A stretch of 58,376 nucleotides of DNA from Bisporella sp. PMI_857 (taxonomy: Eukaryota > Ascomycota > Leotiomycetes > Helotiales > Helotiaceae), in contig JAJSPD010000140.1 in the NCBI GenBank assembly GCA_021307315.1, positions 1-58,376 of the forward strand, in the 5' to 3' direction. Each line of letters starts with the position of its first letter. Position 1 is the stretch's first letter. Positions 10,634 through 23,559 of the stretch are shown here, piece by piece. A program made the position numbers and the translations under genes. The notes beneath the pieces were generated by a model. That model saw only the letters and a list, made by a program, of their open reading frames with translations, was not told the origin of the DNA and ran no database searches.

Positions 10634-13460
10634 ATTATAAGTGATATTATCACAGATTAGGTTGTAGAATAGGGCATAAATATTTGATTGTAGAGCTAAT
10701 AGAATCAACTATCTAGAGTGATAAAAATAGGTGTCCTGACGCCAAGAGCGACTAAGCCAAATCTGGCCAATAGGCTTGGCCGTTTCACATTGCGCTTAGG
10801 CTTGCTGAATTGCGAATGGAATTACCGTTGAGAGATTTCTTTCTGCTTAACTTAGGTCAAAATGAAATCAATACCAGATCGAACCGTCTGCAAAACTTGA
10901 TTGTCAATATTACCCGCCAAGAGCTCGAAATGTGAAGGTTCCTGGCTCTTAAGAGGAAGGTTTGAACATAAATCAACTTCTCGAGTATGTTTGTCAGCCG
11001 AGGGCTGGAACTAAAAGAACAGCTTACCTAGGTAGATTGCAATCATACGCCTTGGTGATCACAGTTTGATATGCAGGTTCGCGGATGAATGCAATGAATG
11101 TAAATGTCATTTAATTAATTAATCGACTCAAATTCTTTTTTCATAAGTAGCTAGTTTGAAATAAACAGAAACCCTCGAGGCATTCGGAAGTGACGGAGAT
11201 TGGTGGTGTTCTGTTGATGCTGCTAGCACAAATCACATGAGCATATCCATCAAGGTGTTTCCCGCGCTTCGACATCATTGGTGATTACCTGTGACCCTTA
11301 GAATCCCTTGGTGATGGGCTTTTTCTGTGCTATGTAGAAATAGCAAATTGTTTAACGCTTAGCAAACTGGTTGCAAGTACAACAAGTTGGGGAAGCTGTT
11401 TCTAAGCTTAAAATCGACTTGTTTAAAGTGTTTTAGGTAAAGGGTTTTGGTCTCAATTTAACTTGTAATAAGATGAAGCTTTGAGTACAAGATTCAACCG
11501 TGAGAAACTTTGATTACTTATTGGTTTTAGCACAAAGAAGTTCAGACCAAAGAGCCAATTTGTATCTTAAGCTTACTATTTTTACTATTAAGAATATTCT
11601 AAATCGTTGAGGGTCCATTGTTGACAGATTGTAAGATACAGAACAATATGGGTTAAGTAAACAAAATCATTTAAAATTGTATCTGAATTCCATGTGTTTC
11701 GTTGCCATTATACTATTGGCCGTCATACCCTTGTATGCATCCTTGTACGTATCCTTGTACATTTTCATGGGGCGGGGAAGCGGGTGGTAAATACATATCT
11801 ACGAGTGGCATAAGGGCTAGTCGCCAAGTATCTTCTACAGGTGAGACGTCCCGTTGGTTCCGGGACTATCTTCTGTTTAGATCAGCCTCCCATAGCTATA
11901 ATTTCCCTACAGGGTATGGGCAGCAGGCTGAGTAATCTAGCTACTACACACCCACGGAGTACATCTACAACACAATGGACTGTGCAGTCGCAATGCCCAG
12001 TGCCTAAAATGGGGCTACCAATATTTTCAATTTAAAGCTAAATCCTCACCGCTTTACTAACCAAGTCTGCATCTCCATGTGCACGACACACTCTCTTTCT
12101 TTTTGTGGACTAGAGTGGCTGGCTTTGTCATCAATTGTTCAGAATGGCCTTACAACTATTCCACACAAATGCTCCACACGCCTTGTGATCTCAAGATCAC
12201 ATAGATTTAATAGACTTTGTCGACTTTCTCTGGTCACGAAGCATTAGCCATTATGTCTCATTGCCACAAATTGTATGCGAAGACCAGTCATTCAAAAAGC
12301 TTTAGCGAACAAAAAAGCTTTAAATCTTTAAACATCGTTTAGCTGATGATTACAAATTATTTCCTTTTTTGGGGGGGGGGGGGTTTGTTGGTTGGGGCTG
12401 GGAGGAGACGAGGGGTGACGAGGGGTGATGTAGCAATTTCACGGCGAGTTGTTTCTGATAGCGGAATCTATGCAGACAATTTCGGATGAAATTAGTCCAA
12501 CACGAAACGTTCAGCATTAGCGCGACCGGCTCGATTGTCCAGCGTCACACTCTCGGTAAACTTAAGCGAGAATCTTCTTGGTGCCTTCCACGAAAACGCT
12601 AAATGGCTTCGATAACCTCCAATCCTTGATCGAGGACGCAAAAACACAGGCATAGGAAATCTCGGCACACGGCAGAGCATTCTTACAAGATGTCCAAGTC
12701 TCGAGTCGTGACCTGCCTCACTGACTGCTGTGGACCCATCTAGACTCATTTATTCCGAAACGAAGAAGCAATCTGCTTTAATGTTGGCCTCATACCGAAA
12801 CGTTGTGCATCTCAAAAAAAAAGTTAAAAAGAAACTTGAGGCATTATCCCCTGCTGCAGTCTCCGCCAAGAATGTTTATGCGAACCCGATCGTGTTGAAA
12901 CTTGCCCGCACGGGATGGCCGAGCGCCATCACAAAGTCGAATATTTGAATTGCCAATTCTAAGAGTGAAGCCTCGTACGTCTCTTTTGCAAGAAATCAGG
13001 ACATAGAACTCTGTCTTAAACAGCATTTTGTAACAAACACGGACTCCGAAATAAGACTTTCCTCATCATTTAACTTTGATGTCAATGAAGACGAATCCTC
13101 TCGCAAGGAGTATAAAAAACTTTCTCGCTCGCTTCCAGGCGTCGGCAGGCTAAAGAAAGGCTCAGCAAAGTCCATCTCTGACAGATTGCTGTGGAACTGC
13201 TGTATCAATCTTGATTGATAAGATTAAAGCCGAATCTAAAGCCTGCACTGGCCAGCTTAGTAAGCTAGACAAACCTCGAACAGCCTTAGACGAATCGAGG
13301 CTCTATCTACTGTACTTCATATCAGTCAAGAGTTCCATTCTTTGAGAATGCTAAGTGGGAGTCCGGCTATCGAAAAGTTCACACGCGCCGTTGTCCTGCA
13401 TTTAAACTCCGACTTTGCCGTATGCATCACCAGGTGAGGCTACCTATGTAAACATGTCTC
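10634..13460. other. Gene-poor stretch with possible decayed coding
   Basis: About 2.8 kb without a supported gene. It has a three-copy 12-bp tandem repeat near 11731-11765 (ccttgta-based), a T6G13 run near 12365-12383, and a short gacgaggggt duplication near 12406-12427. Around 12990-13217 a plus-strand frame is open (IRLSSSFNFDVNEDESSRKE, SAKSISDRLLWNCC). Just upstream another frame reads FCKKSGHRTLS, which resembles a CCHC zinc-knuckle piece of a retroelement. It is too degraded to call. Confidence 0.4.
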
Positions 13461-14905
13461 TTATAATCTGTGCCTAGAGTTCCGATCTATATCTATGTCG
13501 CTGGTCATTGAACCATGTTGCACAGTCCACTGAACCTGCTTCATGATAATCCCCTTCTTACTGTCATTACTATCCACACTCACCCGATCACTCCCGCTCT
13601 TGCCTCCTTGATACTGAGAGTAGACCGTCGTTATATTATCCTGTGCATCTGGCCGTAGTATTGGCAAGTTGATCGAACCCTCCGAACTTGGCTGTTGTAA
13701 ACCCTTTCCGCCATGATTCCCCGAGCCCAGGGAGTCCATAGCATAACTATTTTTAGTACGGCTTGATCCCAGACCGTAACTTCGTTGATATGATCCTGAT
13801 CGTGAAGGTCCCATTTCCTTGTCAAACGGTTTAAGGAACGCTCCCAGGGAGGAGAAAGTGCACGCTGCGATGGCGAAATCGAGCTCGATCTGTTTCCATG
13901 CTGCTGTGACAGCGCCGGCTAGTATTGGATCGAGAGAGGAAATCTCGCGGAGAACCGCAACTAGATGGATGCCAGAAAATATGGTTGTTCTTGTTACAGT
14001 GTTAGTTTGATCACCAGTTTATTTGATGTGTGATGGAGAACTGTGGAAGTAGAACGCACGGGAGTCGGATTGCAAATGCTATTAACACAATGCCTTTTAA
14101 TCTCCAAGACATGTGGAGGCCTGCAACCATATATATCGAACATACGAATATCGAGAATTCCGTGAGGATATCTAGAGCGCAGATCCCCTTCCATCGGGAC
14201 ACCTATTGCGTTATTAGGGTGAGAGAGATCGGCAGAGCTTGTGTATATGTCTTACAATATTCGGACACTCTTCTCCCAAATTAATCCACGGATGCGCAGG
14301 ATTGCAGTTGATCGTGAGTAAGAGAATGGAACCTATACACCAAAACGCAGAGAAGGCGAAAACACAGCAGATTGCTGTAACGTGTTCGCGTTTTGGTGTC
14401 ATTCGTAGACAGAGCAAAAGAACTGAGCATTTCGAGGCGAACATGGCAAGGAAGTACATGATGTTATCTCCATATATTGCCTTAAGCTTTTGTCAACTAA
14501 AGCTGGGCATTATACTATCATGGGGTTGGTCGTACCTTGCCGATCGACACTTCTGCTAAATCACCTAGTATCGCACTGGATTTCCCATATCCTCTGTGAA
14601 CTTCGACGTATACAACCGCAGAGCGGACACAACTTAAGACCTACAGCAAATCAGCACCTAGAGACAAAAATCATACGTGAAGGTCAGAATGATCTTACTG
14701 TTGCGGCCGCAACACATGTATCGTCCCATTTCCAGGGTCCGTTAACCTTCCGTATATAACATCTTATGATGAACAGAATCCAAATACATATCAGACAAAA
14801 GGTCGTTACTACAATAACAACCCCTTGTTTGTCTGTGTTGTTTATCACGAAATACGGGCTGATAATTGTATTCGGGTTTTCTGATACCATCTCGGAGTTG
14901 TTCAT
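13461..14905 (-). CDS. PTH11-type seven-helix rhodopsin-like membrane protein (copy 1)
   Basis: Five exons (14905-14699, 14640-14536, 14486-14256, 14202-14060, 13989-13461) give about 404 aa in one frame. Helix 1 (VVIVVTTFCLICIWILFII) is followed by WKWDD, a hallmark of the fungal rhodopsin/PTH11-like family. Then come YVEVHRGYGKSS, YFLAMFASKCSVLLLCLRM, WCIGSILLLTINCNPAHPW, ICALDILTEFSIFVCSIYMV and KQIELDFAIAACTFSSLGAF. The tail ends with SYGLGSSRTKNSYAMDS and a Ser/Gly-rich region, as in relatives. Such proteins sit in the plasma membrane, and some sense surface or host cues upstream of cAMP/G-protein signalling. The CFEM domain of true PTH11 is absent. Introns 2 and 4 end in AAG. The ATG at 14905 is the first in frame before helix 1. 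Confidence 0.8.
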
Positions 14906-16213
14906 GATTGTTGTGGGTGCCGTGGTGACCTTGAAACACACTCCCCAAAAAAGCAGAGTAGGAACCTTGAAGTAGCCCGCTCTTGATGTATGTTCATGAT
15001 ACGCACACGGGATTTATTTTGATTGTGCTGAAATTGAAAGTAGCTCACCACAGGCCCGTAAGACGTTGAGGAGCGAAGGGCCAGATTCGAATTGATGTGT
15101 CGGAAGAAGGTTAAGTATGTGGGTAGCGTCCTTTCTGAGTTGCGGCGTAGTTGCTGGCTGGGGCATGAGCTCAGGTTATGCTACGTATTTTGACGGCAGC
15201 TCTCTCAAATAACTGCACACAACGTGTCGGCAAGACCCGTCTATCGCCATATTAGACAATATACCGAAACCCTAAACTGCCCACTAGATGGCAGTTTTCG
15301 AGAAGACGATAACAGCCGGCGTACGGTCGAAGGGCAAAGTTCAGCCACAGGGGGGAGGGGGGGGGAGGGGGTATTGATGCTTCCTCTCGAGGAAGAGTCG
15401 GATGATGCTAAGTACAGTAAAACCCCTATCCAACTTAAAATCGATGGAGAAAGTCTAACAAGTGGGGCGGATCTCATGCTTGGAATGGATCTCCTTAATC
15501 CTTGGACACTCACGCGTGAATCACATGGTGCGCTACTTACTTACTTTTTCAGTAGAATAGAGTACCTCAAGTACAGCATGGTGCTTACCACAGCGCAAGT
15601 ACCGCCCGATTAAGCCCTAGGGGCTGCCAGGGGTCACATGCCATTGTATTCGTTACTGGCCTCTCCAAACAAACCTTATTCGCAAAATCCACCAAAAAAA
15701 CTTTGCAAGGGATGCACAAAGATTTCTATTGGTGCGGTAGAGGACTGAACTGGGCACGACCGGAATGTACGGTACGGAACGGTAGCCACTTGGAAAACGA
15801 TTTTCAGGGGTTTGCCTCTACTAGGCTCCGCCGTATAACCTTTATTACAGGACCTTGGTTACCCTGAATTAGGGGAGAGGGAGGGGAAAGACTGCAGTAG
15901 TGTACAATACGAAAAATCCTTCAAGACCAGCCAAAACCTCAAACCTAGTCTTTTGCGTGCGTGTACGTACAGGTGGAACTTCTTGGGGTGGGCTGTGAAC
16001 CACCGTATCAAGTTTAGTCTCATAGTCTCTCTACAACATAGTGCAGTAGCATCTCCGTTTGGGTTTGGGTCCAGAACTTTTGCCCACGTTCATTAATCTT
16101 CCCTCCTTTGTTTTGCGGGGGGACCTGGATCCAGTTTCCGACGCTCCTTGATCAAAAAACTGGTCGCTCGCTCTTTTCTTTGGAGAAGTTGATAGCACCG
16201 TACCGTCGCAAAT
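14906..16213. other. Divergent intergenic region
   Basis: About 1.3 kb between divergent starts of the PTH11-type gene and the permease. A plus-strand open frame at 15224-15613 (129 codons) has no recognised family. A polyG tract with interspersed A lies at 15351-15370. The promoter of the permease should lie at the right end. Confidence 0.45.
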
Positions 16214-17995
16214 ATGAGTTCGAGTGAGCGATTCAAAGGCAGCTCAGATCTGACTGCAGGGGAAGCGTCCAAGCTGGGCTCGTTCGATGGCGCAGAGCCT
16301 CGAGATGAAGATGCGGAACCCAATTACCATGATCACCTCGGTTCAACGCAACAAGATCACTATGAGATGGATAGGATGGGCAAAACCCAGGAGCTTCGAG
16401 TGAGCATGGCAATTGTGGGTTTGCAAGTCTGAGGTTAACATGTGTCCAGCGAAACTTTCGTCCGCTTTCTGCGGTGAGTTTTACCATGATCTTGCAGGGT
16501 ACTTGGGAGGTGATGATTGTGTCAGTACAGCCCAGCATAGCGCAGTCAATTGCATCTTGGGGAACTAATTAGGGCAACAGCGTATCGTATACCGGACTTT
16601 TTGATGGAGGTCTAGCCGGAATTTTCTATTCGTACATATGGACTTTCGTTGGGATGAGTTTCGTGAATGTCTCTCTAGCAGAGATGGCTTCTATGGCGCC
16701 TACATCTGGCGGACAATACCATTGGGTATCCGAATTCGCTCCTCCAAATCTCCAACAGTACCTCAGCCATCTAACGGGATGGATGTCGACGATCTCATGG
16801 CAGGCCGGTACGGCATCTGGACCTTTCCTTGTCGGAACCATGATCCAGGCGCAGATACAGATCAACTATCCTGATTATGTCCCCACTAATTGGCAAGGAA
16901 CACTCTTCGTCTTCGCTATCACGTTAATCGTTTGGATCTCAAATGTTTTCTGCTCAAGGGCTATGCCTATTTTCCAGAATTTGATGTTGATCGTTCATGT
17001 CGGAGGTTTCTTGGCCATCATGATAGTGTGGTGGGCTCTGGCACCTCGCAATACCGCCGACGTTGTTTTCACACAATTTACCAACGGCGGCGGGTGGCAA
17101 ACAATGGGGGTGAGCTTGATGGTTGGCCAGATTTCATCTATCTATGCATTAATCTGTGAGTCCTTTACTATCCTTAACTAGGACTTTGTACTAACCCAAG
17201 CTAGGCTCGGATGGTGCTGCGCATATGTCAGAAGAGATCAAGGACGCTGGTATTGCTGTCCCCAAAGCTATCATTCGCAGTTATCTCGCCAATGCAGCAA
17301 TTGGTTTCATTGCTCTTATAACCTTCCTCTTCGTGCTCACAGATCTCGAATCCGCGTTGGACGACGCTACTGGCTATCCTCACATATGGGCTTTCCAGCA
17401 AGCCGTATCTCTAGGCGGCACAAACGGTCTCTGCTTTATCATTACCCTATTGATCTTTGCAGGAACTATCTCCTTCAATCTCACCACCTCTCGTCAAACA
17501 TGGGCCTTCGCTCGTGATAATGGATTCCCATTTTCCAAATGGCTTTCATACGTACACCCTAAACTCCAGGTCCCCGCCAATGCAGTCACATTCACCTCGA
17601 TGTTCACAGTTATTCTATCTCTCATCTACATCGGCTCTGACGCTGCATTCAACGCTATCATCTCTCTGAACCTCGTCGCTCTAATGCTCACCTACACGGT
17701 TTCTATTGGTTGCGTTCTCTACCGCCGTATCAAGCATCCTGAGCTTCTCCCCAAAGCACGTTGGAGTCTCGGGAAATGGGGCGTGCCCATTAATGCATGT
17801 GGATTGGTATACTCTATCTTCGCCTTCTTCTGGTGTTTCTGGCCCGAATCCAAGGAAGTTACACCAGAGGATATGAATTGGGCCCCCCTCATGTTCGGTG
17901 TTCTGGCTATTGGAAGCACTATAGATTTTGGTGTTAGAGCTAGAAAGGCTTTCAGGGGACCCGTTGTGACTACTCAAGGATGGCATATGGATTAG
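16214..17995 (+). CDS. Amino acid/choline permease, APC superfamily
   Basis: Four exons (16214-16399, 16450-16518, 16573-17155, 17205-17995) give 542 aa. All three introns (49-54 nt) are GT-AG, and frame is kept. The N-terminal 60 residues are hydrophilic and cytosolic. The start of the transporter is KTQELRRNFRPLSAVSFTMI, then TWEVMI and GLFDGGLAGIFYSYIWTFVG. The family signature SLAEMASMAPTSGGQYHWVS is intact, followed by a cytosolic SDGAAHMSEEIKDAGIAVPK loop. About 12 membrane helices can be traced. Closest fungal relatives are Uga4/Hnm1-like and GABA-type permeases, so the likely role is uptake of GABA, choline or another amino compound at the plasma membrane or vacuole. Substrate cannot be fixed from sequence. 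No damage is seen. Confidence 0.9.
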
Positions 17996-19405
17996 TTCTG
18001 AACCGCAGGAAAATAAGTATATTTTGAAATTTACATGGGTAGAAAGCTTTGTGATGCGGTTTAGCTTTGCTTCTGATACGATATGAATGTCCTTTGGGTA
18101 ATGTATATATACCTATAGATAATTAGGCCCTGGTCCCGACAGAGACCTAACACAAAAATCACTTACCTTCTCAAGATAGAGTACTCTCGGCTCATGTCTC
18201 AGCTCGCCCAATTTGGAGCATGGATCGTGTAGCCAATCATAATTGTCAAAAGTTCTGTATAAATTATTTCATTGGTTAGTCCTATCACGTCTGGTGGTGA
18301 ACTGACAACGGAGCCGGAGGATACTTTATCCCCCTGAACATTACACGTCTTATCCAATCCCATGGCTGATGCCTCTCCTGGGCAGCCACCACCCCTGTAC
18401 CTTAACATGAGATTATCAGCATCCTTTCCAAACCGGTCTTCCAAATGCTCCATAGTCCAGACCCTTCTCTTCATCTTCCTCTCCAGAATATCTCAGGGCC
18501 CCCTCCTCATCCTCGCTATCAAACCCGCAATGACCTCCGGTATCGTAAACGGAGCTCCATTCTGCCTGCTTCCCAGTGCTCTTAGAGGTTGCGAATTTAA
18601 TTAATAAAGTATTGTCACGAGACCACGTCCCTGTATTTAATACGTCATTCTCTCTCTCTCTCAATTCAATTACAATATAACCAAACCAACCCTTTTTGCA
18701 CGATCTCCTTCCCTGACAAGTATTAAGTACAAGAATCGTTGTTCTATAGTCGAAGCAAAGATTTTATGTCATTCGAAGAGTCTTTAGCGGACTAAGTTAG
18801 CCTGATCGACGTGATGTTTAGTATGTTTCATTTATTCATTCGATTTAAAGCTAGCGCTGCCGCATCTAACTCGGCAAGAGCCAGCTTTAATTTTAAAAAA
18901 TGACCAGTCTTTAACACTAGTAATCGTCCAAGTATAAAGGCTAGTAATAACACTTTTGATTCACTGAGTCTCAGATTTTATTTTTTAATTTAAGATGTTA
19001 AATCTCACTAATAATTAGTTCACGTATGCTTTTAAATGGACCTTGAATCTTAATGCTGTTCTTTCGTCCTAACAGCCATTCAATTTTGATTAGTCTTATG
19101 AACGTGGAAGTGCAAAAATGTTGCATTCAGGGGAAGCCATAGTCCTAGACTGTAAGGCTCAAGCCTCCTTGCCACAAAACGCCAAGATACACGCGCGCCT
19201 GTAGTAACTCTTTAGTAAATAATCAAATACGAGTACTTAAGCGAGTTATGCGTAGGAAAGCTCTTTTAAAATGAAAATACTAAATTTCATATACTACCAA
19301 CAAGGCCACAAAAAACTCACTATTGTAACTGTTGACCTCGACTTAGACTGAAAATCGATTTACTGTGATTACCCAAACCAACCACGTTCTCCTCTAAGCA
19401 AAATA
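17996..19405. other. Intergenic, no gene seen
   Basis: About 1.4 kb between convergent 3' ends of the permease and the acyltransferase. Short minus-strand open frames at 18199-18664 are not recognised and overlap each other. A tctctctctctc run is at 18649-18661. The segment 18880-19300 is AT-rich. Confidence 0.45.
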
Positions 19406-20711
19406 TCAGACAAGTTGTCTAAAAACACTAGGTAGCACGTCATATTTTGCCCCGGGCTTAGTCCTCGCCATCTGCGGATATACCCAAGCAGGTGTTGTCC
19501 AAATCAGGAACGCTATAACCCAAAGATACCCCACAACTCTGGTCCATTGCTGTGATGTTCTTTTGTTCCTGTTACCCAGGCGTTGATAGATCGCCTGAAC
19601 AATGTCTTCTAATAGGATGCCAAGCGCCTGCAAGCAGAAAAATGATACAGAGCCGGACTCCCTGAACGGTATTCCAAGTGTACGATCAACTAGAATGTGA
19701 AAGATTCCTGACATCAGAAACACGAAGAACATCTTAGTGTAACGAGCGAAGAAACCACCTTTTGTGAGACGAAGGATGGAATGGGTGATGAGACAAGCAG
19801 GGCTTAAGAAGGTTTCGCGGAGCATCTGATGTTCAAAGACTCTAGTGGAACTTTAGCCTAGGACCCGAATTTACGTTGATCTCTTACCCCCAAAATTTAC
19901 GTAGTGTGTAGGTCTCAGCCGCCGATCCGTATTGAGGTCTCCAATCCTTAACTTCGCTTTGGCCGAGACCAACTGCTACAAGTGACATTCCGCCATAACC
20001 GACGCGGAACAAGCAACACATAATTGGCCAAAGTCCTAACGATGCAGCAGTCCTCCTCGCCAGCTCTAAGGCCGAGACCTCACTGATTCGAGAAAATATT
20101 GGGATATATTTAGGTGCATAATCAATGCTATTCCGCGCTGGATCTTGTGCGTGACCAAGTATGTCCACCAAAGCATACGCTAACAGGGTGTACGTGACGC
20201 CGTTTCGAAGAAATTTTTCACGGGACGGCACATAAGCGTCGTCTTCCGTTGAAAAATATGGCACATTTTTCACTTCAAAGGGAGAGTTGCTATGTCGGAA
20301 GGACAAAGTTACTCCAAGCCCCCACATAAATCGTGATCTTTTGGAAGTTGACCTGACTATGCCTCCGTATCTCTTTCCAATTGGGTTTGTTGCTCGAGCC
20401 TCAACCCATATCTGAGCTGGGCCCGTGGGTCCGTCTTCGGGGTAGCTCCAGCGGCTCAAAAGAGCCAGGTCGACATATCTGAACAAGAATGTCGCGTTGT
20501 TCCCTGCAACGAGTGTTAGAAGAGAAACGTAGTATATGTTCTCTACAGATGTGATAACAATATTCCAGGCCAAGTACGCAACCACCGGAAATAATGCAAA
20601 TCGAATGATCGATAAAGGTGATGTGCAGCTAATCACAAGGGAAGTAATCAATATTTGCACAAATACACCCGCCACGGGAATAAAATCTGAAGGGAAGTTA
20701 TTAAGGTTCAT
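19406..20711 (-). CDS. Membrane-bound acyltransferase, wax-synthase-like
   Basis: Two exons (20711-19888, 19841-19406) joined by a 46-nt GTAAGA...CTAG intron give 419 aa. Splicing creates the family block YTLRKFWGVFEHQMLRETFL, corresponding to the usual FWG-x-x-x-HQ-x-LR. The second conserved histidine lies in FLMSGIFHILVD. Seven to eight membrane helices are visible, including the N-terminal VFVQILITSLVISC. In fungi this wax-synthase-domain family commonly acetylates terpenoid or meroterpenoid alcohols in the ER membrane; the trichothecene acetyltransferase TRI7 is a related example. Both conserved histidines are present, so it looks functional. Its neighbours (FAD oxidase, P450, GMC oxidase) fit a tailoring role in secondary metabolism. 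Acyl donor and acceptor are unknown. Confidence 0.8.
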
Positions 20712-21310
20712 ATTGCAAAAACTAGTTCAATCGACAAATATGGTAGTTAAAGGGTCTAAGCATTCTGGTTGATAGACGCATATAACGAAAGTGCCTTTTC
20801 ATGAGCCAAGAAAATTAGCCTACCGAATTGTTTCTCTGGCGCAGTCTTACTCAGCCTGGCTTGTTATAACACCAACCCTCCTGGCTAAAAAAAATAAGAG
20901 CCTATTGCTAGATGGATTTTCCCACCGTTGTACTCGGAAGGTATCTCGGTGTTGTCGTATGGATTGGTAGATGCGAACCGTGCAAGGTACCTTTGGGCTG
21001 AAGTGGTGCGTGAGACCGGTTAATATAACCAAAAGTCGCAATTCATGCAAACCATTCGTCCTATCATATTTCGATGTTATAGTACATGTGCGCCTGTGTT
21101 ACGACCAGCCACGTGCCTTTCCCATGCATATTTATCAATATTGACTAGGGCTATCCCGCTGGCAATACTCGTAAATGAGAACCTATTTGGCTTGCCAGGT
21201 TACGAGCAAAGCTAAAGGATGGTTGCTTGACCAATCAGAAGCACGATAATCACGTTATCTGACGTGGGAAGACCCTACCTTTCTGCGACTATTCCAAGTC
21301 ATACCGCATC
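20712..21310. promoter_or_regulatory. Upstream region of the acyltransferase
   Basis: About 0.6 kb upstream of the acyltransferase start. It should hold that promoter. No binding motif is identified with confidence. Confidence 0.4.
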
Positions 21311-21613
21311 TTTTTCTCTAGGACCGATCTGAATCGCGATGGAGAACACCTTGCCGAAACTAATGTCCGCCTTTTGATCCTTCGAGAATTGAAGGATTTT
21401 GTATTAGGTTGCAATACAGCTCTTGTAGATGGAAGCGAGATTGGTCAAAGCAGTACAAGATCATACAAGATCTCTGAGCTGCGCCGCTGTTTAGAAAACG
21501 CAAAGTTCCCTTTGGCAGACTTTGCAGGATTGACTCAGCCTGCTCGAGTTCCACAAACTCGGAAACCTACCAATCTATGCACAACATGTTCTTTTCATTC
21601 ATGGATAGTCTGA
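21311..21613 (+). other. Coding-like frame of unknown identity
   Basis: A plus-strand frame from about 21326 to 21613 is open and protein-like: HLAETNVRLLILRELKDFVL, then GCNTALVDGSEI, SYKISELRRCLENAKFPLAD and FAGLTQPARVP. It overlaps the start codon of the next gene in another frame. No clear start or splice sites were found and no family is recognised. It may be the remnant of an older gene or an untranslated exon. Confidence 0.3.
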
Positions 21614-23176
21614 TATTGTTATCCCTCCTTAGTGTACTTCAGGTTTCTGCAGATGTACCGAGCAGTTTATCTGTGTCGCTCCAGTGCTCCACGTTATCAT
21701 TGTTACTTCCCGGGAGAGTAGCATACCCAGCGGATATCGTGTACATCAAGTCTATTGAGTCATACTTCTGGACCCAGGATAGATTGACACCGGCGTGCGT
21801 TGTCACACCGAAAAACACTTTAGATATTTCCATTGCCGTCAAAACTCTCGCCACCATTCATGTCGTTCAGAAGACTTCGCGATTCGCGATTCGCAGCGGA
21901 GGCCATAGTACTGTATCCGGTGCAGCAAATGATGATTATGGAGTGACCATAGACCTCAGAGCCCTGAACACGGTCAAGGTTCGCGATAAGAATGTCGTAT
22001 CGGTAGGCGCAGGTTCAATATGGAGCGATATATACTCGCAGCTTGAACCACTGAACTTGACGGTCAACGGTGGTCGTGTTGCAGGTATTGGGGTCGGCGG
22101 GTTCCTAACAGGGGGTAAGTTTTGGACATTTCTCATTCGTGAACAAATGCTAATTTAGAGTTTTAGGTGGCATTTCTTTCTTTTCGCCAATGAGAGGTTG
22201 GGCTGCCGACTCGGTCGTGGGCATGGAAGTGGTATTGGCCGACGGAAGTATAGTATACACGAATGACCAGCTCTTGCCGGACCTGTTTGCAGCTTTAAAG
22301 GGAGGCTCAAACAACTTCGGGATCGTGACGAGATTTGATCTGGCGGCGTTTTCAATTGGCCAATTTTTAGGAGGTTACATCATTTATCCCTCAACGAATG
22401 TATCTCAACAATTGTCGGCTTTTAACACTTTCATGGACCCCAAGAACTTCGATCCCCGTGCAACAGCCATCCAAGCTTATACCTACCAAGGGTCTTTAAA
22501 TAACACAATTATATCAAATGGTCTCGAGTACAGTGTGCCTGTTTTGGACCCTCCAGTTTTTGCAGGTTTCAAGGCCATCCAGCCACAACTCGGTAGTACT
22601 ATGCGGCTTTCGAAAGTGACCGATTTTGTCGTAGAAAGTGCAGCATTTCAACCGGTAAATTCACGGTAAGAATTTAGTTTCGGGGGGGTTGCACTTACTA
22701 ATGTATACAGGGGAATATATGTAACAAGCTCTTTCTATCCGAACGTTGCTTTATTAAACAAAGTACACAGCCTATGGGACCATACCATTGCCAAACTTCG
22801 AAGTGTCAGCAACCTACAATATTCATTGATCTTCCAGAGGCTTCCAAAAACCCTTCCGGAGGCTAAAAATTCCCTTGGCCTCAATTCGACAGCCCAGGAT
22901 GTGGTTCTCTGTCTCCTTACTGTCGCATGGACTAACGAATTGGATGACGCTCTAATCAGGAATACAACAAAATCTTTGATTGATGAAATCGAGATCGCCA
23001 CCAAGACAACGGGCGCTTTTCATGAATTTAAATATTTGAATTACGCCTCGGATTTTCAAGATCCAATCGCCTCGTACGGAGCAGTCAACAAGCGTAAGCT
23101 ACAGGCAGTAAGCAAGAAGTATGACCCCTTAGGGTTGTTCCAGACTGGCGTTCCGGGAGGCTTCAAACTATTTTAA
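21577..23176 (+). CDS. Secreted FAD-linked oxidase, BBE-like/PCMH type
   Basis: Three exons (21577-22114, 22167-22665, 22711-23176) give 500 aa; introns of 52 and 45 nt are GT-AG. A signal peptide is clear (MFFSFMDSLILLSLLSVLQV, then SADVPS). The FAD-binding PCMH fold shows RSGGHSTVSGA, whose His normally carries 8-alpha-linked FAD, then GVTIDLRALNTV, VSVGAGSIWSDIY and GGRVAGIGVGGFLTGG. The position after GISFFSP, where two-link berberine-bridge enzymes carry a Cys, reads MRGWAADS, so only the His link is expected. C-terminal YDPLGLFQTGVPGGFKL is typical. Fungal members oxidise alcohols, sugars or secondary-metabolite intermediates. Location next to the acyltransferase suggests a pathway role. 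A second ATG at 21586 is equally possible. Confidence 0.87.
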
Positions 23177-23559
23177 AGTTTAACTAAGATCATATTCCTG
23201 GTCGTATCATAGTTTGGGCAGATCGGCTGGACTTTTTTGTTAGTTGTAGAGTTATAGATTATTTTATTTTGCATGTTCTGCGGATCATCACTAACACTAA
23301 CACTGAACTATAACATAATGCATTTTTGAAATCCTTTCACTAGAGCCATTCTTGTGGCTTATATTACAGATCTATATGCGAAAGCAATTCGCTGTATGCG
23401 TAAGCATGAGCGATCCTCACGTAATAATCGAGAGGCTCCAATAAAACTTTGGCCGTCCGAGTTTGGAAGCCATTATTTTGATAACATGTATCATCTACTC
23501 GAGAGAAGCGAAATAGAAGCGCCAACTAGAATAAACTGCCTAGCACTTCAACGGACATA
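23177..23559. other. Convergent intergenic region
   Basis: About 0.4 kb between the 3' ends of the FAD oxidase and the second PTH11-type gene. No feature is recognised. Confidence 0.45.

Noticed and set aside
12365..12383. G13 run as a telomere or G-quadruplex element
   Set aside because: A single homopolymer run without repeated G-tracts; more likely a simple mononucleotide repeat.
14536..14700. Nonsense codon in exon 2 of the first PTH11-type gene
   Set aside because: It appears only with the nearer AG acceptor. The next AG (intron 14698-14641) gives YVEVHRGYGKSS in frame with no stop.
15415..15445. Tc1/Fot-type terminal repeat (tacagtaaaacccctatcc)
   Set aside because: It resembles a TA-flanked TIR start, but no inverted partner was found downstream.
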